In this document: positions 18,233-27,544 of the stretch, piece by piece
Layout: each line of letters starts with the position of its first letter
Position numbering within the stretch: position 1 is the first letter of the stretch
DNA from: Celeribacter baekdonensis
Lineage (GTDB): Bacteria > Pseudomonadota > Alphaproteobacteria > Rhodobacterales > Rhodobacteraceae
DNA length: 64,000 nt
Reading direction: 5' to 3'
NCBI RefSeq assembly: GCF_003047105.1
Contig: NZ_CP028475.1
Span: 2,480,001 to 2,544,000, forward strand
Notes under the pieces: model-generated
What the model saw: only the letters and a program-made list of their open reading frames with translations
Told to the model about the DNA's origin: nothing
Database searches by the model: none
Program-made: the position numbers and the translations under genes

Positions 18233-19157
18233 GCGGTGCCTCCTTGCGGGTTTGGAGTGTGGCTATCAACGCCTTGTCGCGCATAGCTTCCAACTCTGCA
18301 ATACTGCGCCCCGCGGTTTCACGATCCACACCCGCGACCAAATCGGCCTGCACCTTGGCACTCAATGTTGGTGCACCAAGCGCAGACCAGCGGCGTTCTT
18401 GGCTTGGGCCGAGATGGGACAGATAGCCCGCCATACCGCCCGCGCCGCCACCCAAATGATAGGTCATATGCGCGCCCAGCACCGACCAGCGCAGGCCCGG
18501 ACCGTTGACCAAAGCCGCATCAATGGCCTCAACATCAGCGATACCCTCTTGCACCATATAGACCGCTTCACGCCACAGCGCAGAGGCCAACCGATTGGCG
18601 ATATGTCCGGTTGCGTCCTTTTTCAGGCGCACCGGCACGCGCTCTGCCCGGCGATAGATGGCTTTGGCGCGGGCCACGCGGGCCTCGTCCGTACCATAGA
18701 TTTCCACCAAAGGCACAAGATGCGGCGGGTTGAACGGGTGCGCCGTGATCAGTTTTGATGGGTCTTTGAGACCGGGGCTTAAATCAGACCAAGTGAGCGC
18801 CGAAGTCGACGAGGCCAATATGGCATCGCGCGCCATCAAGGCCTCGACTTCGGCATAAAGCTCATGTTTCACCGCGATGTTTTCCGGTGCGTTCTCTTGG
18901 ATGAGATCAGCCCCTGTCACCGCCTCCGCCAACTCAGTGCACAGCGTCAGCGTCCCGCGCGGCCCCGCATCCGGGGCCAATTCAGCCAAGTGCGCAAACG
19001 GGCCAGTCATTCGCGCCTCGACCTCGTCCAACGCTTGCGCACGCGGGTCCCACACGCGCACATCCGCGCCGTGGTGCAAAAAAAGAGCCGCCCAGCCTAC
19101 GCCAATAAGGCCAGCGCCAAGAACTGCGACTTGATCTGCGTGCGTGGGGGACATCAT
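18225..19157 (-). CDS. 3-hydroxyacyl-CoA dehydrogenase / L-carnitine dehydrogenase-like protein
   Basis: 310 residues from the chosen ATG at 19157, which has AGGA eight bases upstream; the in-frame start at 19184 lacks a site. The N-terminal Rossmann domain shows VAVLGAGLIGVGWAALFL. The catalytic region has ENAPENIAVK, SSTSALTWSDL and AHPFNPPHLVPLVEI with the conserved histidine. The C-terminal helical domain follows. Single-domain proteins of this size include carnitine dehydrogenase and lambda-crystallin-type enzymes, which oxidise a beta-hydroxy acid with NAD. It is the first gene of the minus-strand operon and divergent from the SDR operon. Confidence 0.82.
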   Translation of the reverse strand: MMSPTHADQVAVLGAGLIGVGWAALFLHHGADVRVWDPRAQALDEVEARMTGPFAHLAELAPDAGPRGTLTLCTELAEAVTGADLIQENAPENIAVKHELYAEVEALMARDAILASSTSALTWSDLSPGLKDPSKLITAHPFNPPHLVPLVEIYGTDEARVARAKAIYRRAERVPVRLKKDATGHIANRLASALWREAVYMVQEGIADVEAIDAALVNGPGLRWSVLGAHMTYHLGGGAGGMAGYLSHLGPSQERRWSALGAPTLSAKVQADLVAGVDRETAGRSIAELEAMRDKALIATLQTRKEAPHV

Positions 19158-19170
19158 TGGATTTCCTATG

Positions 19171-19306
19171 TTTTGCGATCGCATTTTTTCACAATCAATG
19201 TCTTTTGTAAAAGTAAATTTATTTTCATTAAAATAAGTATGTTAGTTCATTTTTTAAAGAAAACGATGCTTTTTAATCTCCATAATTGACTTATGAGATC
19301 GCAAAA
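19171..19306. promoter_or_regulatory. Divergent promoter region flanked by an inverted pair of 10-base sites
   Basis: TTTTGCGATC at 19171-19180 has its exact complement GATCGCAAAA at 19297-19306, and the first copy is part of a palindrome TGCGATCGCA at 19174-19183. Between them lies a very AT-rich stretch of about 115 bases that must contain both promoters. The arrangement suits one regulator binding at both edges of the region. No regulator gene is adjacent, though the TetR and GntR genes a few kb away are candidates. Confidence 0.45.
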
Positions 19307-19352
19307 GTTAGCCATATCAAACGCCAACACCAAGGATCGAAGGACACGTGAC

Positions 19353-20111
19353 ATGATGAACCCGACACAAACATGCGCGATCGTAACCGGCGCTACCTCT
19401 GGCATCGGCACGGAAATTGCCCGCGAACTTGGAGCACAGGGTCACACGTTGCTTTTGGTGGGGCGTCGTAAAGCCGCCGGAACTGCGATTGTTGAGACCC
19501 TCAAAGCCGACGGGATTGTCGCCAAATTCCATGCCGCTGACCTGTCCGAAGACAACGCGCCAGCGGCGGTTGTTCAGGCGGCGCTCGACACGTTTGGGCG
19601 CATCGACATTTTGATCAACAACGCCGGACTTTTGACCAAAGGCACCGCCGAAGAAACCACAGACGCGACGTGGGACCAGATGATGGACGTCAATCTGCGC
19701 GCGCTCTTCCGTCTCTCACGCGCCGTCCTTCCGGCCTTGCGCGCCTCGCGTGGCGCGATTGTCAACATCGCCTCGGATTGGGCCCTTGTCGGGGCCAAAG
19801 GCTATTTGGCCTATGCGGTCTCCAAAGCCGCCGTAGCCCAATTGACCCGCTGCATGGCCCTGGATCACGCCCCCGAAGGCATCCGCGTCAACGCGGTCTG
19901 CCCCGGCGACACAGACACCCCAATGTTGGCCCCGGGCCTCACCGGGTCGGAGCGCGCCGCACGGCTGGCCGAATATGGTGCCGATGTGCCCTTGGGGCGC
20001 GTGGCAACCCCGCAAGACATCGCGCGCGTCACGGCCTTTTTGGTCTCTGAGGGCGCGGCATACATGACCGGGACTTTGATCCCGGTAGACGGCGGCATGA
20101 CCGCAGACTGA
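19353..20111 (+). CDS. Short-chain dehydrogenase/reductase
   Basis: 252 residues from the ATG at 19353 (AAGGA upstream); an upstream in-frame start at 19293 would add an unconserved tail. It shows the classical SDR pattern: TGATSGIG cofactor loop near the N-terminus, NNAG around residue 87, catalytic Tyr/Lys in YLAYAVSKAA, and a C-terminal TGTLIPVDGGMT. It should oxidise or reduce an alcohol/carbonyl with NAD(P). It is the first gene of a plus-strand operon with an aldehyde dehydrogenase (19 bases downstream) and a glutamine-synthetase-like ligase. Confidence 0.88.
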   Translation: MMNPTQTCAIVTGATSGIGTEIARELGAQGHTLLLVGRRKAAGTAIVETLKADGIVAKFHAADLSEDNAPAAVVQAALDTFGRIDILINNAGLLTKGTAEETTDATWDQMMDVNLRALFRLSRAVLPALRASRGAIVNIASDWALVGAKGYLAYAVSKAAVAQLTRCMALDHAPEGIRVNAVCPGDTDTPMLAPGLTGSERAARLAEYGADVPLGRVATPQDIARVTAFLVSEGAAYMTGTLIPVDGGMTAD

Positions 20112-20130
20112 GTGAGCTGGAGAGAGACCT

Positions 20131-21569
20131 ATGGGCGAGATTTACCAAAACTTGATCGGTGGCACCTGGCGCAAAGCCGACGATGCCTCTGAGAACCGCA
20201 GCCCGTCTGACATCACGGACCTGATCGGCATGTATGCCCGTGGCGGCGCGAAAGATGTGACCGAGGCCACAGATGCCGCCGAGCTCGCCTTTCCGGCGTG
20301 GTCGCGCTCCAATCCGCAGGTGCGGGCCGATCTGTTGGATCGGATTGCGACGGAAATCACCCGTCGTGAGGCCGAAATCGCCCTGATGCTGGCCCGCGAA
20401 GAGGGCAAAGTGCTACCCGAAGCGTTGGGCGAAACCCGCCGCGCCGCGCATGTGTTCCGCTTTTTTGCCGGGGAAACATTGCGCCTCAAAGGTGATGCGG
20501 TCGCCTCTGTGCGGCCCGATGTGGATGTCGAGGTCACCCGCGAGCCTTTGGGCATCGTCGGCCTGATCACGCCTTGGAACTTTCCGATCGCCATTCCAGC
20601 ATGGAAAATCGCGCCCGCTCTGGCCTATGGCAACTGCGTGATCTTCAAACCCGCCGAACAAACTCCCGGCTCTGCACATCTCTTGGCACAGATCATTCAT
20701 GAGGCAGGCTGTCCGGCCGGGGTGTTCAACCTCGTCATGGGCCGCGGTTCTGTCGTCGGCGAAGCGATGACCTCTGATCCACGCATTTCCGGCATTTCCT
20801 TTACCGGCTCCGTGCCTGTGGGACGTCATTTGGCCGGGGCCTGTGCCGCCAATATGAAAAGCTTCAGATAGAAATGGGCGGCAAAAACCCGATGATCGTG
20901 ATGGATGATGCGGATTTGCAAACGGCGGTCTCCGTGTGCCTGAACGGCGCGTTCTATCAAACCGGGCAACGCTGTACCGCCTCCTCGCGGCTCATCGTGC
21001 AATCCGGCATCCATGACGCCTTTGTTGCGGAAGTGGAAAAGCAACTTAAAGCGCTCAAAATCGGCCACGCCCTGACCGAAGATATGCAGATTGGCCCGGT
21101 GGCCTCCGAAAGCCAACTGAACAGCAACCTGTCCTATGTCGCCTTGGCCGCTGAAGAGGGCTGTGAGGTCTTGGGTGGTGAGCGCCTGAACCGCGACACC
21201 AACGGCTTTTTCCAAGCGCCGGCTCTGTTCTTGGGGTCCAAGAACAGCATGCGCAGTGCGCGCGAAGAAATCTTTGGCCCCTGCGCCAGCGTCATCCGCG
21301 TCGAGGGTTTCGAAGAGGCCGTCTCCGTGGCAAATGACACGCAATTTGGCCTGTCCTCGGGTATCTGCACCACCAACCTGCGCAATGCACGCGAGTTCAA
21401 ACGCCGCTCTGCCGCAGGGATGGTGATGGTGAACCTGCCCACGGCGGGCGTGGATTACCATGTGCCCTTTGGTGGCCGCAAAGCCTCAAGCTATGGCTCA
21501 CGCGAACAAGGCAGCTACGCAGCTGAGTTCTACACATCGGTGAAAACCTCCTATACATTCGCCGGATAA
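20131..21569 (+). pseudogene. NAD(P)-dependent aldehyde dehydrogenase, split by a single-base frameshift
   Basis: The two halves read as one 479-residue aldehyde dehydrogenase. The first half (20131-20871) contains GLITPWNFPIAIPAWKIAPA and SFTGSVPVGRH. The second (from about 20866) resumes with EMGGKNPMIVMDDADLQ and holds the catalytic cysteine in QTGQRCTASSR and the C-terminal FGGRKASSYG. At 20863-20868 the sequence TTCAGA would need one extra C (TTCCAG) to stay in frame and give the usual Phe-Gln-x-Glu-Met-Gly-Gly. Its place between SDR and ligase genes suggests it oxidises an aminoaldehyde or gamma-glutamyl aldehyde. The break is either a real mutation or a base-calling error. Confidence 0.88.
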
Positions 21570-21587
21570 TTCCGCAAGGGCTCCCCC

Positions 21588-22973
21588 ATGACATCGACAC
21601 CCTATCCACCTGCGCCGCTTCAAAAAGCGCCCCTTTCTGAGGCGCAGGCCTTTCTTGCCGCCTATCCCGATGTTCAGGCGATCGACATCGTGCTGAGCGA
21701 TCTGCATGGTGTCGGACGCGGTAAAATCATCCGGCGACATGAGTTGGAAAGCTTGTTCACATCTGGACGTGGAATGCCTGCCTCGCTTTTTGCTCAGGAC
21801 GTCTCTGGCCATGATGTGGAGGACGCGATTGCGTGCATGAACGATGGCGGCGGCGATAGCCGGTGCTGGCCTGTGCCGCACACGCTTGGGTTTCAAACCG
21901 CCACCGGGCGCGGCATGGTGTTGTTGCACATGGAAACGCCCAATGGCGCGCCAACCCCCACCGATCCGCGCAACGCGATGATGACACAAATTGCACGGGC
22001 CAAAGCGATGGGTCTGACCCCGATGGGGGCGCTTGAACTTGAATTCTACCTTGTCGACCAAGAGCGTGATGCAGAGGGCAAACCCCAACCCGCCCGCGCA
22101 CCAATGACCGGGCGTCGCCTGTCTGGCACCAACTGCATGTCGGTGGACGAGCTGGACGAAATGGCACCATTCTTTGATGCGGTCTATGAGGGCGCTGCGG
22201 CCCTTGATCTCCCCATGGAAAGCCTGATTTCGGAATATGCTGAGGGTCAATTCGAATTAACCCTGCGCTACCGCGATCTGGCGCGGGCCGCGGACGACAT
22301 CGTGCGCTCCAAACGCCTGCTGCGCACCACGGCGCGCCGCTTTGGTATGGAAGCCTGTTTTATGTCGAAACCTTTTGCGCAAAGCTCCGGCTCCGGTATG
22401 CATTTGCACCTGTCGATGATGGATGAGAGCGGCGCGAATATCTTTGCGGACCCGTCTGAAAACACATTGGCCCCTCGGATGCTCACTGCCATCGGCGGGA
22501 TTCGCGCAAGCATGGCGGACTCGATGTTGATCCTCGCCCCGGTGCTGAACAGTTGGCGGCGCTTTGCCGGAACGATCTATTCCCCCGCCACCAATTCTTG
22601 GGGCTCAGAAGACCGCAATGTGGCCCTGCGCATCCCATCAGGCGCGCCAAAAACGCGCCACTTCGAACACCGTGTCGCTGGCGTTGATGCGAACCCGTAT
22701 CTGGTTGCCGCCCTTGTGTTGGGGGCCGCACTGGATGGGATGGACGCAGGCACCGCTCCGGGCGCGGAAGGTGTCGCAGGCGAGGCGGACTATCCGCCCA
22801 TGCCCGTCGGCTGGCTGGACGCCATCGACCGGTTCGAAGCCTCTGAGGCAATGAAAACCATTCTTGGCGCACCATTGCACCAGATATTTGCCGCCGTGAA
22901 GCGCGGCGAATATAACGCCCTTGCGGTAGAAGTCACTGAGCTGGAATGGAAGCTGTACGGGACCACACTCTGA
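21588..22973 (+). CDS. Glutamine-synthetase-family gamma-glutamyl-amine ligase (PuuA-like)
   Basis: 461 residues of the glutamine synthetase superfamily. The metal-binding strand reads GALELEFYLVDQ, followed by SEYAEGQFELTLRYRD, the nucleotide-site GSGMHLHLSMMD, and NSWGSEDRNVALRIPSG. The N-terminal beta-grasp region is short, as in PuuA/GlnA3-type enzymes, and the adenylylation-loop tyrosine of GSI is not evident. Such enzymes join glutamate to an amine (putrescine, ethanolamine, isopropylamine and others) at ATP cost. With the nearby aldehyde dehydrogenase, amidotransferase and aminotransferase it completes a plausible gamma-glutamylated amine pathway. The amine is unknown. Confidence 0.87.
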   Translation: MTSTPYPPAPLQKAPLSEAQAFLAAYPDVQAIDIVLSDLHGVGRGKIIRRHELESLFTSGRGMPASLFAQDVSGHDVEDAIACMNDGGGDSRCWPVPHTLGFQTATGRGMVLLHMETPNGAPTPTDPRNAMMTQIARAKAMGLTPMGALELEFYLVDQERDAEGKPQPARAPMTGRRLSGTNCMSVDELDEMAPFFDAVYEGAAALDLPMESLISEYAEGQFELTLRYRDLARAADDIVRSKRLLRTTARRFGMEACFMSKPFAQSSGSGMHLHLSMMDESGANIFADPSENTLAPRMLTAIGGIRASMADSMLILAPVLNSWRRFAGTIYSPATNSWGSEDRNVALRIPSGAPKTRHFEHRVAGVDANPYLVAALVLGAALDGMDAGTAPGAEGVAGEADYPPMPVGWLDAIDRFEASEAMKTILGAPLHQIFAAVKRGEYNALAVEVTELEWKLYGTTL

Positions 22974-23073
22974 CATCGCGGGGGCACTTTAAACTCCGCA
23001 GGCAGGTCTCTCGCGACATTTTGAGGCCGACGTGCCTTGTTGAAATATGGGTCAGTCGAAGCGGGCATTCAGC

Positions 23074-23790
23074 TCAGGTCATTGCCTCTTGAAGTGCTTT
23101 CTTGCCGGCCAAAACCAAACCCTCTTGGATGTCCGCCACAAGCCCTGTGCTCAAAGCATCGGCATCACGGGTCTTCAATGCAGTCAAAATTTCTTGGTGC
23201 CGGTCAATGCGATAGTAATCTTGATGGTTGAGCACCACTTGGCGTTGAAAGGGACCGAGTTGAAGCCAGAGACTTTCAATCAACGGCATCACCGCTTGGT
23301 CTGGATTGAGACAATAGAGCGCGCGATGAAAGGCGTGGTTGAGCCGGGTCATCTCCACCGGATCGTTTTCCTCAACAGCGATGTCAAGCATCCTGTCGAT
23401 CTCTGCCATTTGGTCGATCACGATGTCGGACACATAGGGCAAACTGCGCAACGCGGCATGCAACTCCAAAGCCGTGCGCAACCGCACCAGCTCCTCAAAG
23501 CGGCCCGACGTCATCACCGGTATGCGCAAACGGCGATTGCCAAGCACCTCGATCGCACTCTCAGAACTCAGCCGACGCACCGCCTCGCGGATCGGAGTTT
23601 GGGACAGATCTAAATCATGTGCCAAACCCCGGATCGTCAATTTATGACCGGGGGGAAACGCCCCGACCATAATTGCGCGGCGCAATCTCAAATAGGCATA
23701 TTCTTGCGTGGTCATATCCGGCGTGCGGACAACCTCAGGAATGCGACAGTCTATTTGATCCATTGATGGCCTTTTCAAATCTTCGCTCAA
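23074..23790 (-). CDS. GntR-family regulator (FadR/FCD type)
   Basis: 238 residues. The N-terminal winged helix runs from YAYLRLRRAIMVGAFPPG through LTIRGLAHDLDLSQTPIREA (about residues 28-70). The C-terminal all-helical FCD domain carries acidic and histidine residues for a metal/ligand site. It is convergent with the ligase gene and divergent, across about 500 bases, from the second polyamine-type transporter. It may regulate either; the divergent position favours the transporter. Confidence 0.88.
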   Translation of the reverse strand: MSEDLKRPSMDQIDCRIPEVVRTPDMTTQEYAYLRLRRAIMVGAFPPGHKLTIRGLAHDLDLSQTPIREAVRRLSSESAIEVLGNRRLRIPVMTSGRFEELVRLRTALELHAALRSLPYVSDIVIDQMAEIDRMLDIAVEENDPVEMTRLNHAFHRALYCLNPDQAVMPLIESLWLQLGPFQRQVVLNHQDYYRIDRHQEILTALKTRDADALSTGLVADIQEGLVLAGKKALQEAMT

Positions 23791-24297
23791 TCATAGCGCA
23801 GCAAGCACCTGACACAACGCCCTAATGCCGTGCCGTAAACGCAAATGCTATTCAAGAATGGATTGGCCTACACGGATCAAAATAGGATACAAATACCGCA
23901 TAAAAAACCGCATGGCATTATCCGCGCAGGCCTTTAGGCCCGTCTGGCGACAAGCGGTTTTGGCAACAGCTGCATCCTCTTTGAGGCGATTTACGGTGTC
24001 CTCAAATGCTTTGACACCAATTCCAACCGACCTTGGGACCCATGCCTGAGCCGACGCTCCTTTCGCGCGCCAACCCTGCGATCAGGCCGTGGTGGCATGA
24101 CCCGCACAACACACTTGGCCTGCAGTCAGATCGCATTTGCCGGAGTGTGTCACCTTGACTCGCCTCCGACATTCTGTATCGTTATGGAAAATAGTATCAC
24201 AAAATGAGATTTGGCATCAAATATCGCACCCCACCTCAACAGGCTGCGTGGTTTGAGGCAAAGCCAATCCGTCCAACCAACAACAGTGGAGATCCCT
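23791..24297. other. Long intergenic region (507 bases) between GntR and the transporter
   Basis: No convincing gene. The part near the transporter (about 24160-24210) is AT-rich and contains two direct copies of GTATC (24176 and 24194), so a promoter and operator are likely there. A stop-free minus-strand stretch at about 23880-24060 was examined and not accepted as a gene. Confidence 0.5.
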
Positions 24298-25383
24298 ATG
24301 AAACTTGGACTGACCGCCGCAGTGGCAGCCTGTGCTTTGGCGCAAAGCGCTGCGGCACAAAGCACCGAATTGAACGTCTACAATTGGTCTGACTATATCG
24401 CCGAAGACACGATCGCGAATTTTGAGGCCGAAACGGGCATCTCCGTGAACTACGACGTGTTCGACTCCAACGAAGTTCTTGAGGCCAAATTGCTCACCGG
24501 CACCACCGGATATGATGTGGTTGTGCCCTCGATCGAATTCATGGCACGCCAGATCCAAGCCGGTGTGTTTGCCCCAATCCCGAAAGACCAGCTTGAGAAT
24601 TACGGCAATCTTGATCCAACGATCATGAAAGTGCTGGAGGTCAACGACCCCAATAACACCTACGGCATACCTTACATGATGTTCACCACCGGCATCGGCT
24701 ACAACGTCACCGAAGTGGCTGCGCGCATTGACGCCGACAAAATCGGCAGTTGGGACATGATCTTTGATCCAGAAACGACGGCAAAACTTGCGGATTGTGG
24801 TATTGCCCTGCTTGATTCCCCAACCGAAGTGCTGGCACCTGCACTCAATTACCTTGGCCTTGATCCGAACACAGAGGATTCTGGCGACCTGAAAAAAGCC
24901 GAAGATTTGATGCTCTCCATTCGGCCTTATGTCCGCTATTTTCACTCATCGCAGTACATCAACGACATTGCGAATGGCGAAATTTGCGTCGCCTTGGGGT
25001 ATTCTGGTGACATCCTTCAGGCACGGGACCGCGCATCAGAGGCCGGTCAAGGCGTAGACGTCGCCTATGTCATTCCGCGCGAAGGCGCACAGATCGGCTT
25101 TGACATGTTGACCATCCCCGATGATGCGCCGAACAAAGACAACGCCGTAAAATTTCTTGACTACATCCTGCGCCCGGAAGTGGTCTCCACCATCACCAAC
25201 TATGTGTATTACGCCAACCCGAACACAGCAGCGACCGCGTTTGTGGATGACACGGTGCGCAATGATCCGGGCATCTACCCGCCGCAAGAGGTCAAGGAAA
25301 AACTCTTTTCCCTGCGCCCACACACGCAGCGATTTGATCGGACTTTGACACGCGCCTGGACCACGATCAAAACCGGGCAATAA
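24298..25383 (+). CDS. Polyamine-type ABC transporter substrate-binding protein (PotF-like)
   Basis: 361 residues. The ATG at 24298 is chosen because it follows GTGGAGA and opens a signal peptide MKLGLTAAVAACALAQSAAA; an upstream frame start at 24211 is not credible. The mature protein begins ELNVYNWSDYIAEDTIANFE, the signature of the PotD/PotF family, and contains YDVVVPS and IPYMMFTTGIGYN. It binds a polyamine or similar cationic amine in the periplasm. It is the first gene of an operon with ATPase and two permeases, and a hairpin after it probably sets it at a higher level than the rest. Confidence 0.9.
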   Translation: MKLGLTAAVAACALAQSAAAQSTELNVYNWSDYIAEDTIANFEAETGISVNYDVFDSNEVLEAKLLTGTTGYDVVVPSIEFMARQIQAGVFAPIPKDQLENYGNLDPTIMKVLEVNDPNNTYGIPYMMFTTGIGYNVTEVAARIDADKIGSWDMIFDPETTAKLADCGIALLDSPTEVLAPALNYLGLDPNTEDSGDLKKAEDLMLSIRPYVRYFHSSQYINDIANGEICVALGYSGDILQARDRASEAGQGVDVAYVIPREGAQIGFDMLTIPDDAPNKDNAVKFLDYILRPEVVSTITNYVYYANPNTAATAFVDDTVRNDPGIYPPQEVKEKLFSLRPHTQRFDRTLTRAWTTIKTGQ

Positions 25384-25394
25384 CCCTCTTTCCT

Positions 25395-25424
25395 CGGCAC
25401 GTTGCACAAGCAGCGTGCCGTTTT
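25395..25424 (+). terminator. Hairpin after the binding-protein gene (attenuating terminator)
   Basis: CGGCACG at 25395-25401 pairs with CGTGCCG at 25414-25420, followed by TTTT. It lies in the 71-base gap between the binding-protein stop and the ATPase start, so it likely ends part of the transcripts and leaves the binding protein in excess. Confidence 0.65.
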
Positions 25425-25454
25425 CGTATCCAGATCAACACACGGGACTCCCCT

Positions 25455-26594
25455 ATGACACAGGCTGCCACACCGGCTCATGCCGAGCCTTGGGCCGACG
25501 CAGATGCGACCCCTTTCCTGAGAATCCAAAACGTAACCAAAAAGTTTGGCGACTTCGTTGCGGTGGAAAATGTCTCTCTCGACATTTACCGCGGTGAATT
25601 GTTCTGCCTCTTGGGCGGGTCGGGTTGCGGGAAATCCACGCTCTTGCGGATGCTCTCCGGGTTTGAAACGCCCACAAGCGGAAAGATCATCATTGACGGT
25701 CAGGACCAGACCGGCGTCTCCCCACACCAACGCCAAACCAATATGATGTTCCAATCCTACGCACTTTTCCCGCATATGACGGTCGAAAAGAACATCGCAT
25801 ACGGGTTGAAACGTGATAGGGTGGCCAAGGATGAAATCCGCCAACGGGTTGCGGATATTTTGGCGCTTGTGCAAATGTCGAAATTCGCCACCCGCAAACC
25901 GCACCAACTTTCCGGCGGCCAACGTCAACGCGTTGCTCTGGCGCGTGCCTTGGTGAAAAAACCTAAACTGCTGTTGCTCGACGAGCCTCTTGGCGCATTG
26001 GATAAAAAGCTGCGCGAAGAGACCCAATTTGAACTGATCAAAATTCAGGAAAGCCTTGGCATCACCTTTGTCGTCGTGACCCACGACCAAGAAGAGGCCA
26101 TGACCCTCTCAAGCCGCATCGGCGTGATGACGGACGGCGAAATCGTCCAAGTTGGCACCCCGCGCGAAGTATATGAATACCCGCAAAACCGCTTTGTTGC
26201 TGATTTTATCGGCTCGGTGAACACCTTTGAAGGCCGGATCATCGAGGACGAGGTAGATCATGTTGTCATCGCCTCACCTGAAACGGGAACAGAGATTTTT
26301 GTGGATCATGGTGTGAGTTGCACCCTGGGACAAAAGGTGGCCATCGCTCTACGACCTGAGAAAATTCAAATGCGTCGCCAACCTTTGGGCGACCTGCGCA
26401 ATCTGACCACAGGGACAGTCAAAGAGATCGGCTATCTCGGCAATCAATCCATCTATCATGTTGCACTAGAGAGTGGTAAAATTGTCCGTGTGGCGCGGCC
26501 AAACCTGACCCGTTATGCAGGCGACTCGCCGACATGGGGCGACAAAGTGTACCTTGGCTGGGGCGGCGCATCTGGCGTTGTGCTTGTGTCATGA
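25455..26594 (+). CDS. Polyamine-type ABC transporter ATPase (PotG/PotA-like)
   Basis: 379 residues. Walker A GGSGCGKSTLLRMLSGF (about residues 54-70), Q-loop MFQSYALFPHM, signature [15 protein letters not shown], Walker B LLLDEPLGALD, switch histidine in [10 protein letters not shown], and a C-terminal TOBE-like region from about residue 260. The N-terminal 20 residues before the ATPase core are an unconserved extension. Its stop overlaps the start of the first permease gene (ATGA). It energises the permeases for the PotF-like binding protein. Confidence 0.9.
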   Translation: MTQAATPAHAEPWADADATPFLRIQNVTKKFGDFVAVENVSLDIYRGELFCLLGGSGCGKSTLLRMLSGFETPTSGKIIIDGQDQTGVSPHQRQTNMMFQSYALFPHMTVEKNIAYGLKRDRVAKDEIRQRVADILALVQMSKFATRKPHQLSGGQRQRVALARALVKKPKLLLLDEPLGALDKKLREETQFELIKIQESLGITFVVVTHDQEEAMTLSSRIGVMTDGEIVQVGTPREVYEYPQNRFVADFIGSVNTFEGRIIEDEVDHVVIASPETGTEIFVDHGVSCTLGQKVAIALRPEKIQMRRQPLGDLRNLTTGTVKEIGYLGNQSIYHVALESGKIVRVARPNLTRYAGDSPTWGDKVYLGWGGASGVVLVS

Positions 26595-27544
26595 CCATAG
26601 CCCCCGCCTCACGTAAAACCATGCCGCTTGTGGCCCCCATCCGCCGGTTGTGCCTACGTCTGGGGCTCACGGGTCGCGGCCTTGTCATCGCCGTTCCCAC
26701 CCTGTGGCTGCTGGTTTTTTTCTTGATCCCATTTTTGGTGGTCGCGAAAATCTCTCTCTCGGAACCGGCGATTGCGCGCCCGCCTTATCTACCGGTTTGG
26801 GAGTGGATGGATGGGATCTTGTCGATCCATCTGAACTTTAACAACTATCTGTTTCTGTTCGAAGATCCGCTCTACTTCGCCGCCTATTTCGAATCTGTAA
26901 AAATCGCGGCCGGTTCGACATTCCTCACGTTGCTCATCGGCTATCCGATGGCCTATCTCATCGCCCGCTCCAGCCCAAGCCAGCGGAACTTGCTTTTGAT
27001 GGCGGTGATTTTGCCCTTTTGGACATCGTTCCTATTGCGGGTCTACGCATGGATTGGATTCTTGGGCACCAACGGCATCATCAACAACATCTTACTCAAA
27101 ACCGGCCTGATCAGCGATCCGATCGTGATGCTTCAAACGGATTTCGCGGTCTATGTCGGCATCGTTTACACCTACCTGCCGTTCATGATCCTGCCACTCT
27201 ACGCCAATCTGGTGAAACTCGATCAATCCTATATCGAAGCCGCCTCTGATCTGGGCGCTCGTCCGGCAACGATCTTTTTCACCGTCACCCTGCCCCTGTC
27301 GCTCAGCGGCATTTTGGCGGGCTCAATGTTGGTGTTCATTCCTGCCGTGGGCGAGTTCGTGATCCCCTCCCTGCTTGGTGGACCGGACACGTTGATGATC
27401 GGCAAAGTGCTTTGGAACGAATTTTTCTCCAACCGTGACTGGCCGGTGGCCTCAGCGGTGGCGATTGTCATGCTCTTCGTTCTTGTGATCCCCATCATGT
27501 TGCTGCGCAAAGCGCAGGCGGCCGACGCGGAGGCAAATTCATGA
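26591..27544 (+). CDS. Polyamine-type ABC transporter permease (PotH/PotB-like)
   Basis: 317 residues from the ATG at 26591, which overlaps the ATPase stop; a longer frame from 26534 would overlap coding by 60 bases and is rejected. Six membrane segments, IPFLVVAKISLSEPAIA near the N-terminus, LPFWTSFLLRVYAWIG, and EAA loop EAASDLGARPATIFFTVTLP. It pairs with the next permease, again through an ATGA overlap at 27541-27544. Confidence 0.9.
   Translation: MTIAPASRKTMPLVAPIRRLCLRLGLTGRGLVIAVPTLWLLVFFLIPFLVVAKISLSEPAIARPPYLPVWEWMDGILSIHLNFNNYLFLFEDPLYFAAYFESVKIAAGSTFLTLLIGYPMAYLIARSSPSQRNLLLMAVILPFWTSFLLRVYAWIGFLGTNGIINNILLKTGLISDPIVMLQTDFAVYVGIVYTYLPFMILPLYANLVKLDQSYIEAASDLGARPATIFFTVTLPLSLSGILAGSMLVFIPAVGEFVIPSLLGGPDTLMIGKVLWNEFFSNRDWPVASAVAIVMLFVLVIPIMLLRKAQAADAEANS

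Noticed and set aside
23880..24060. Stop-free minus-strand stretch reading AFEDTVNRLKEDAAVAKTAC and then LKACADNAMRF, faintly like the end of a cytochrome c'
   Set aside because: The haem motif CxxCH is not present (no histidine and no first cysteine), no start or upstream part is found, so it is chance or at most an unrecognisable remnant.
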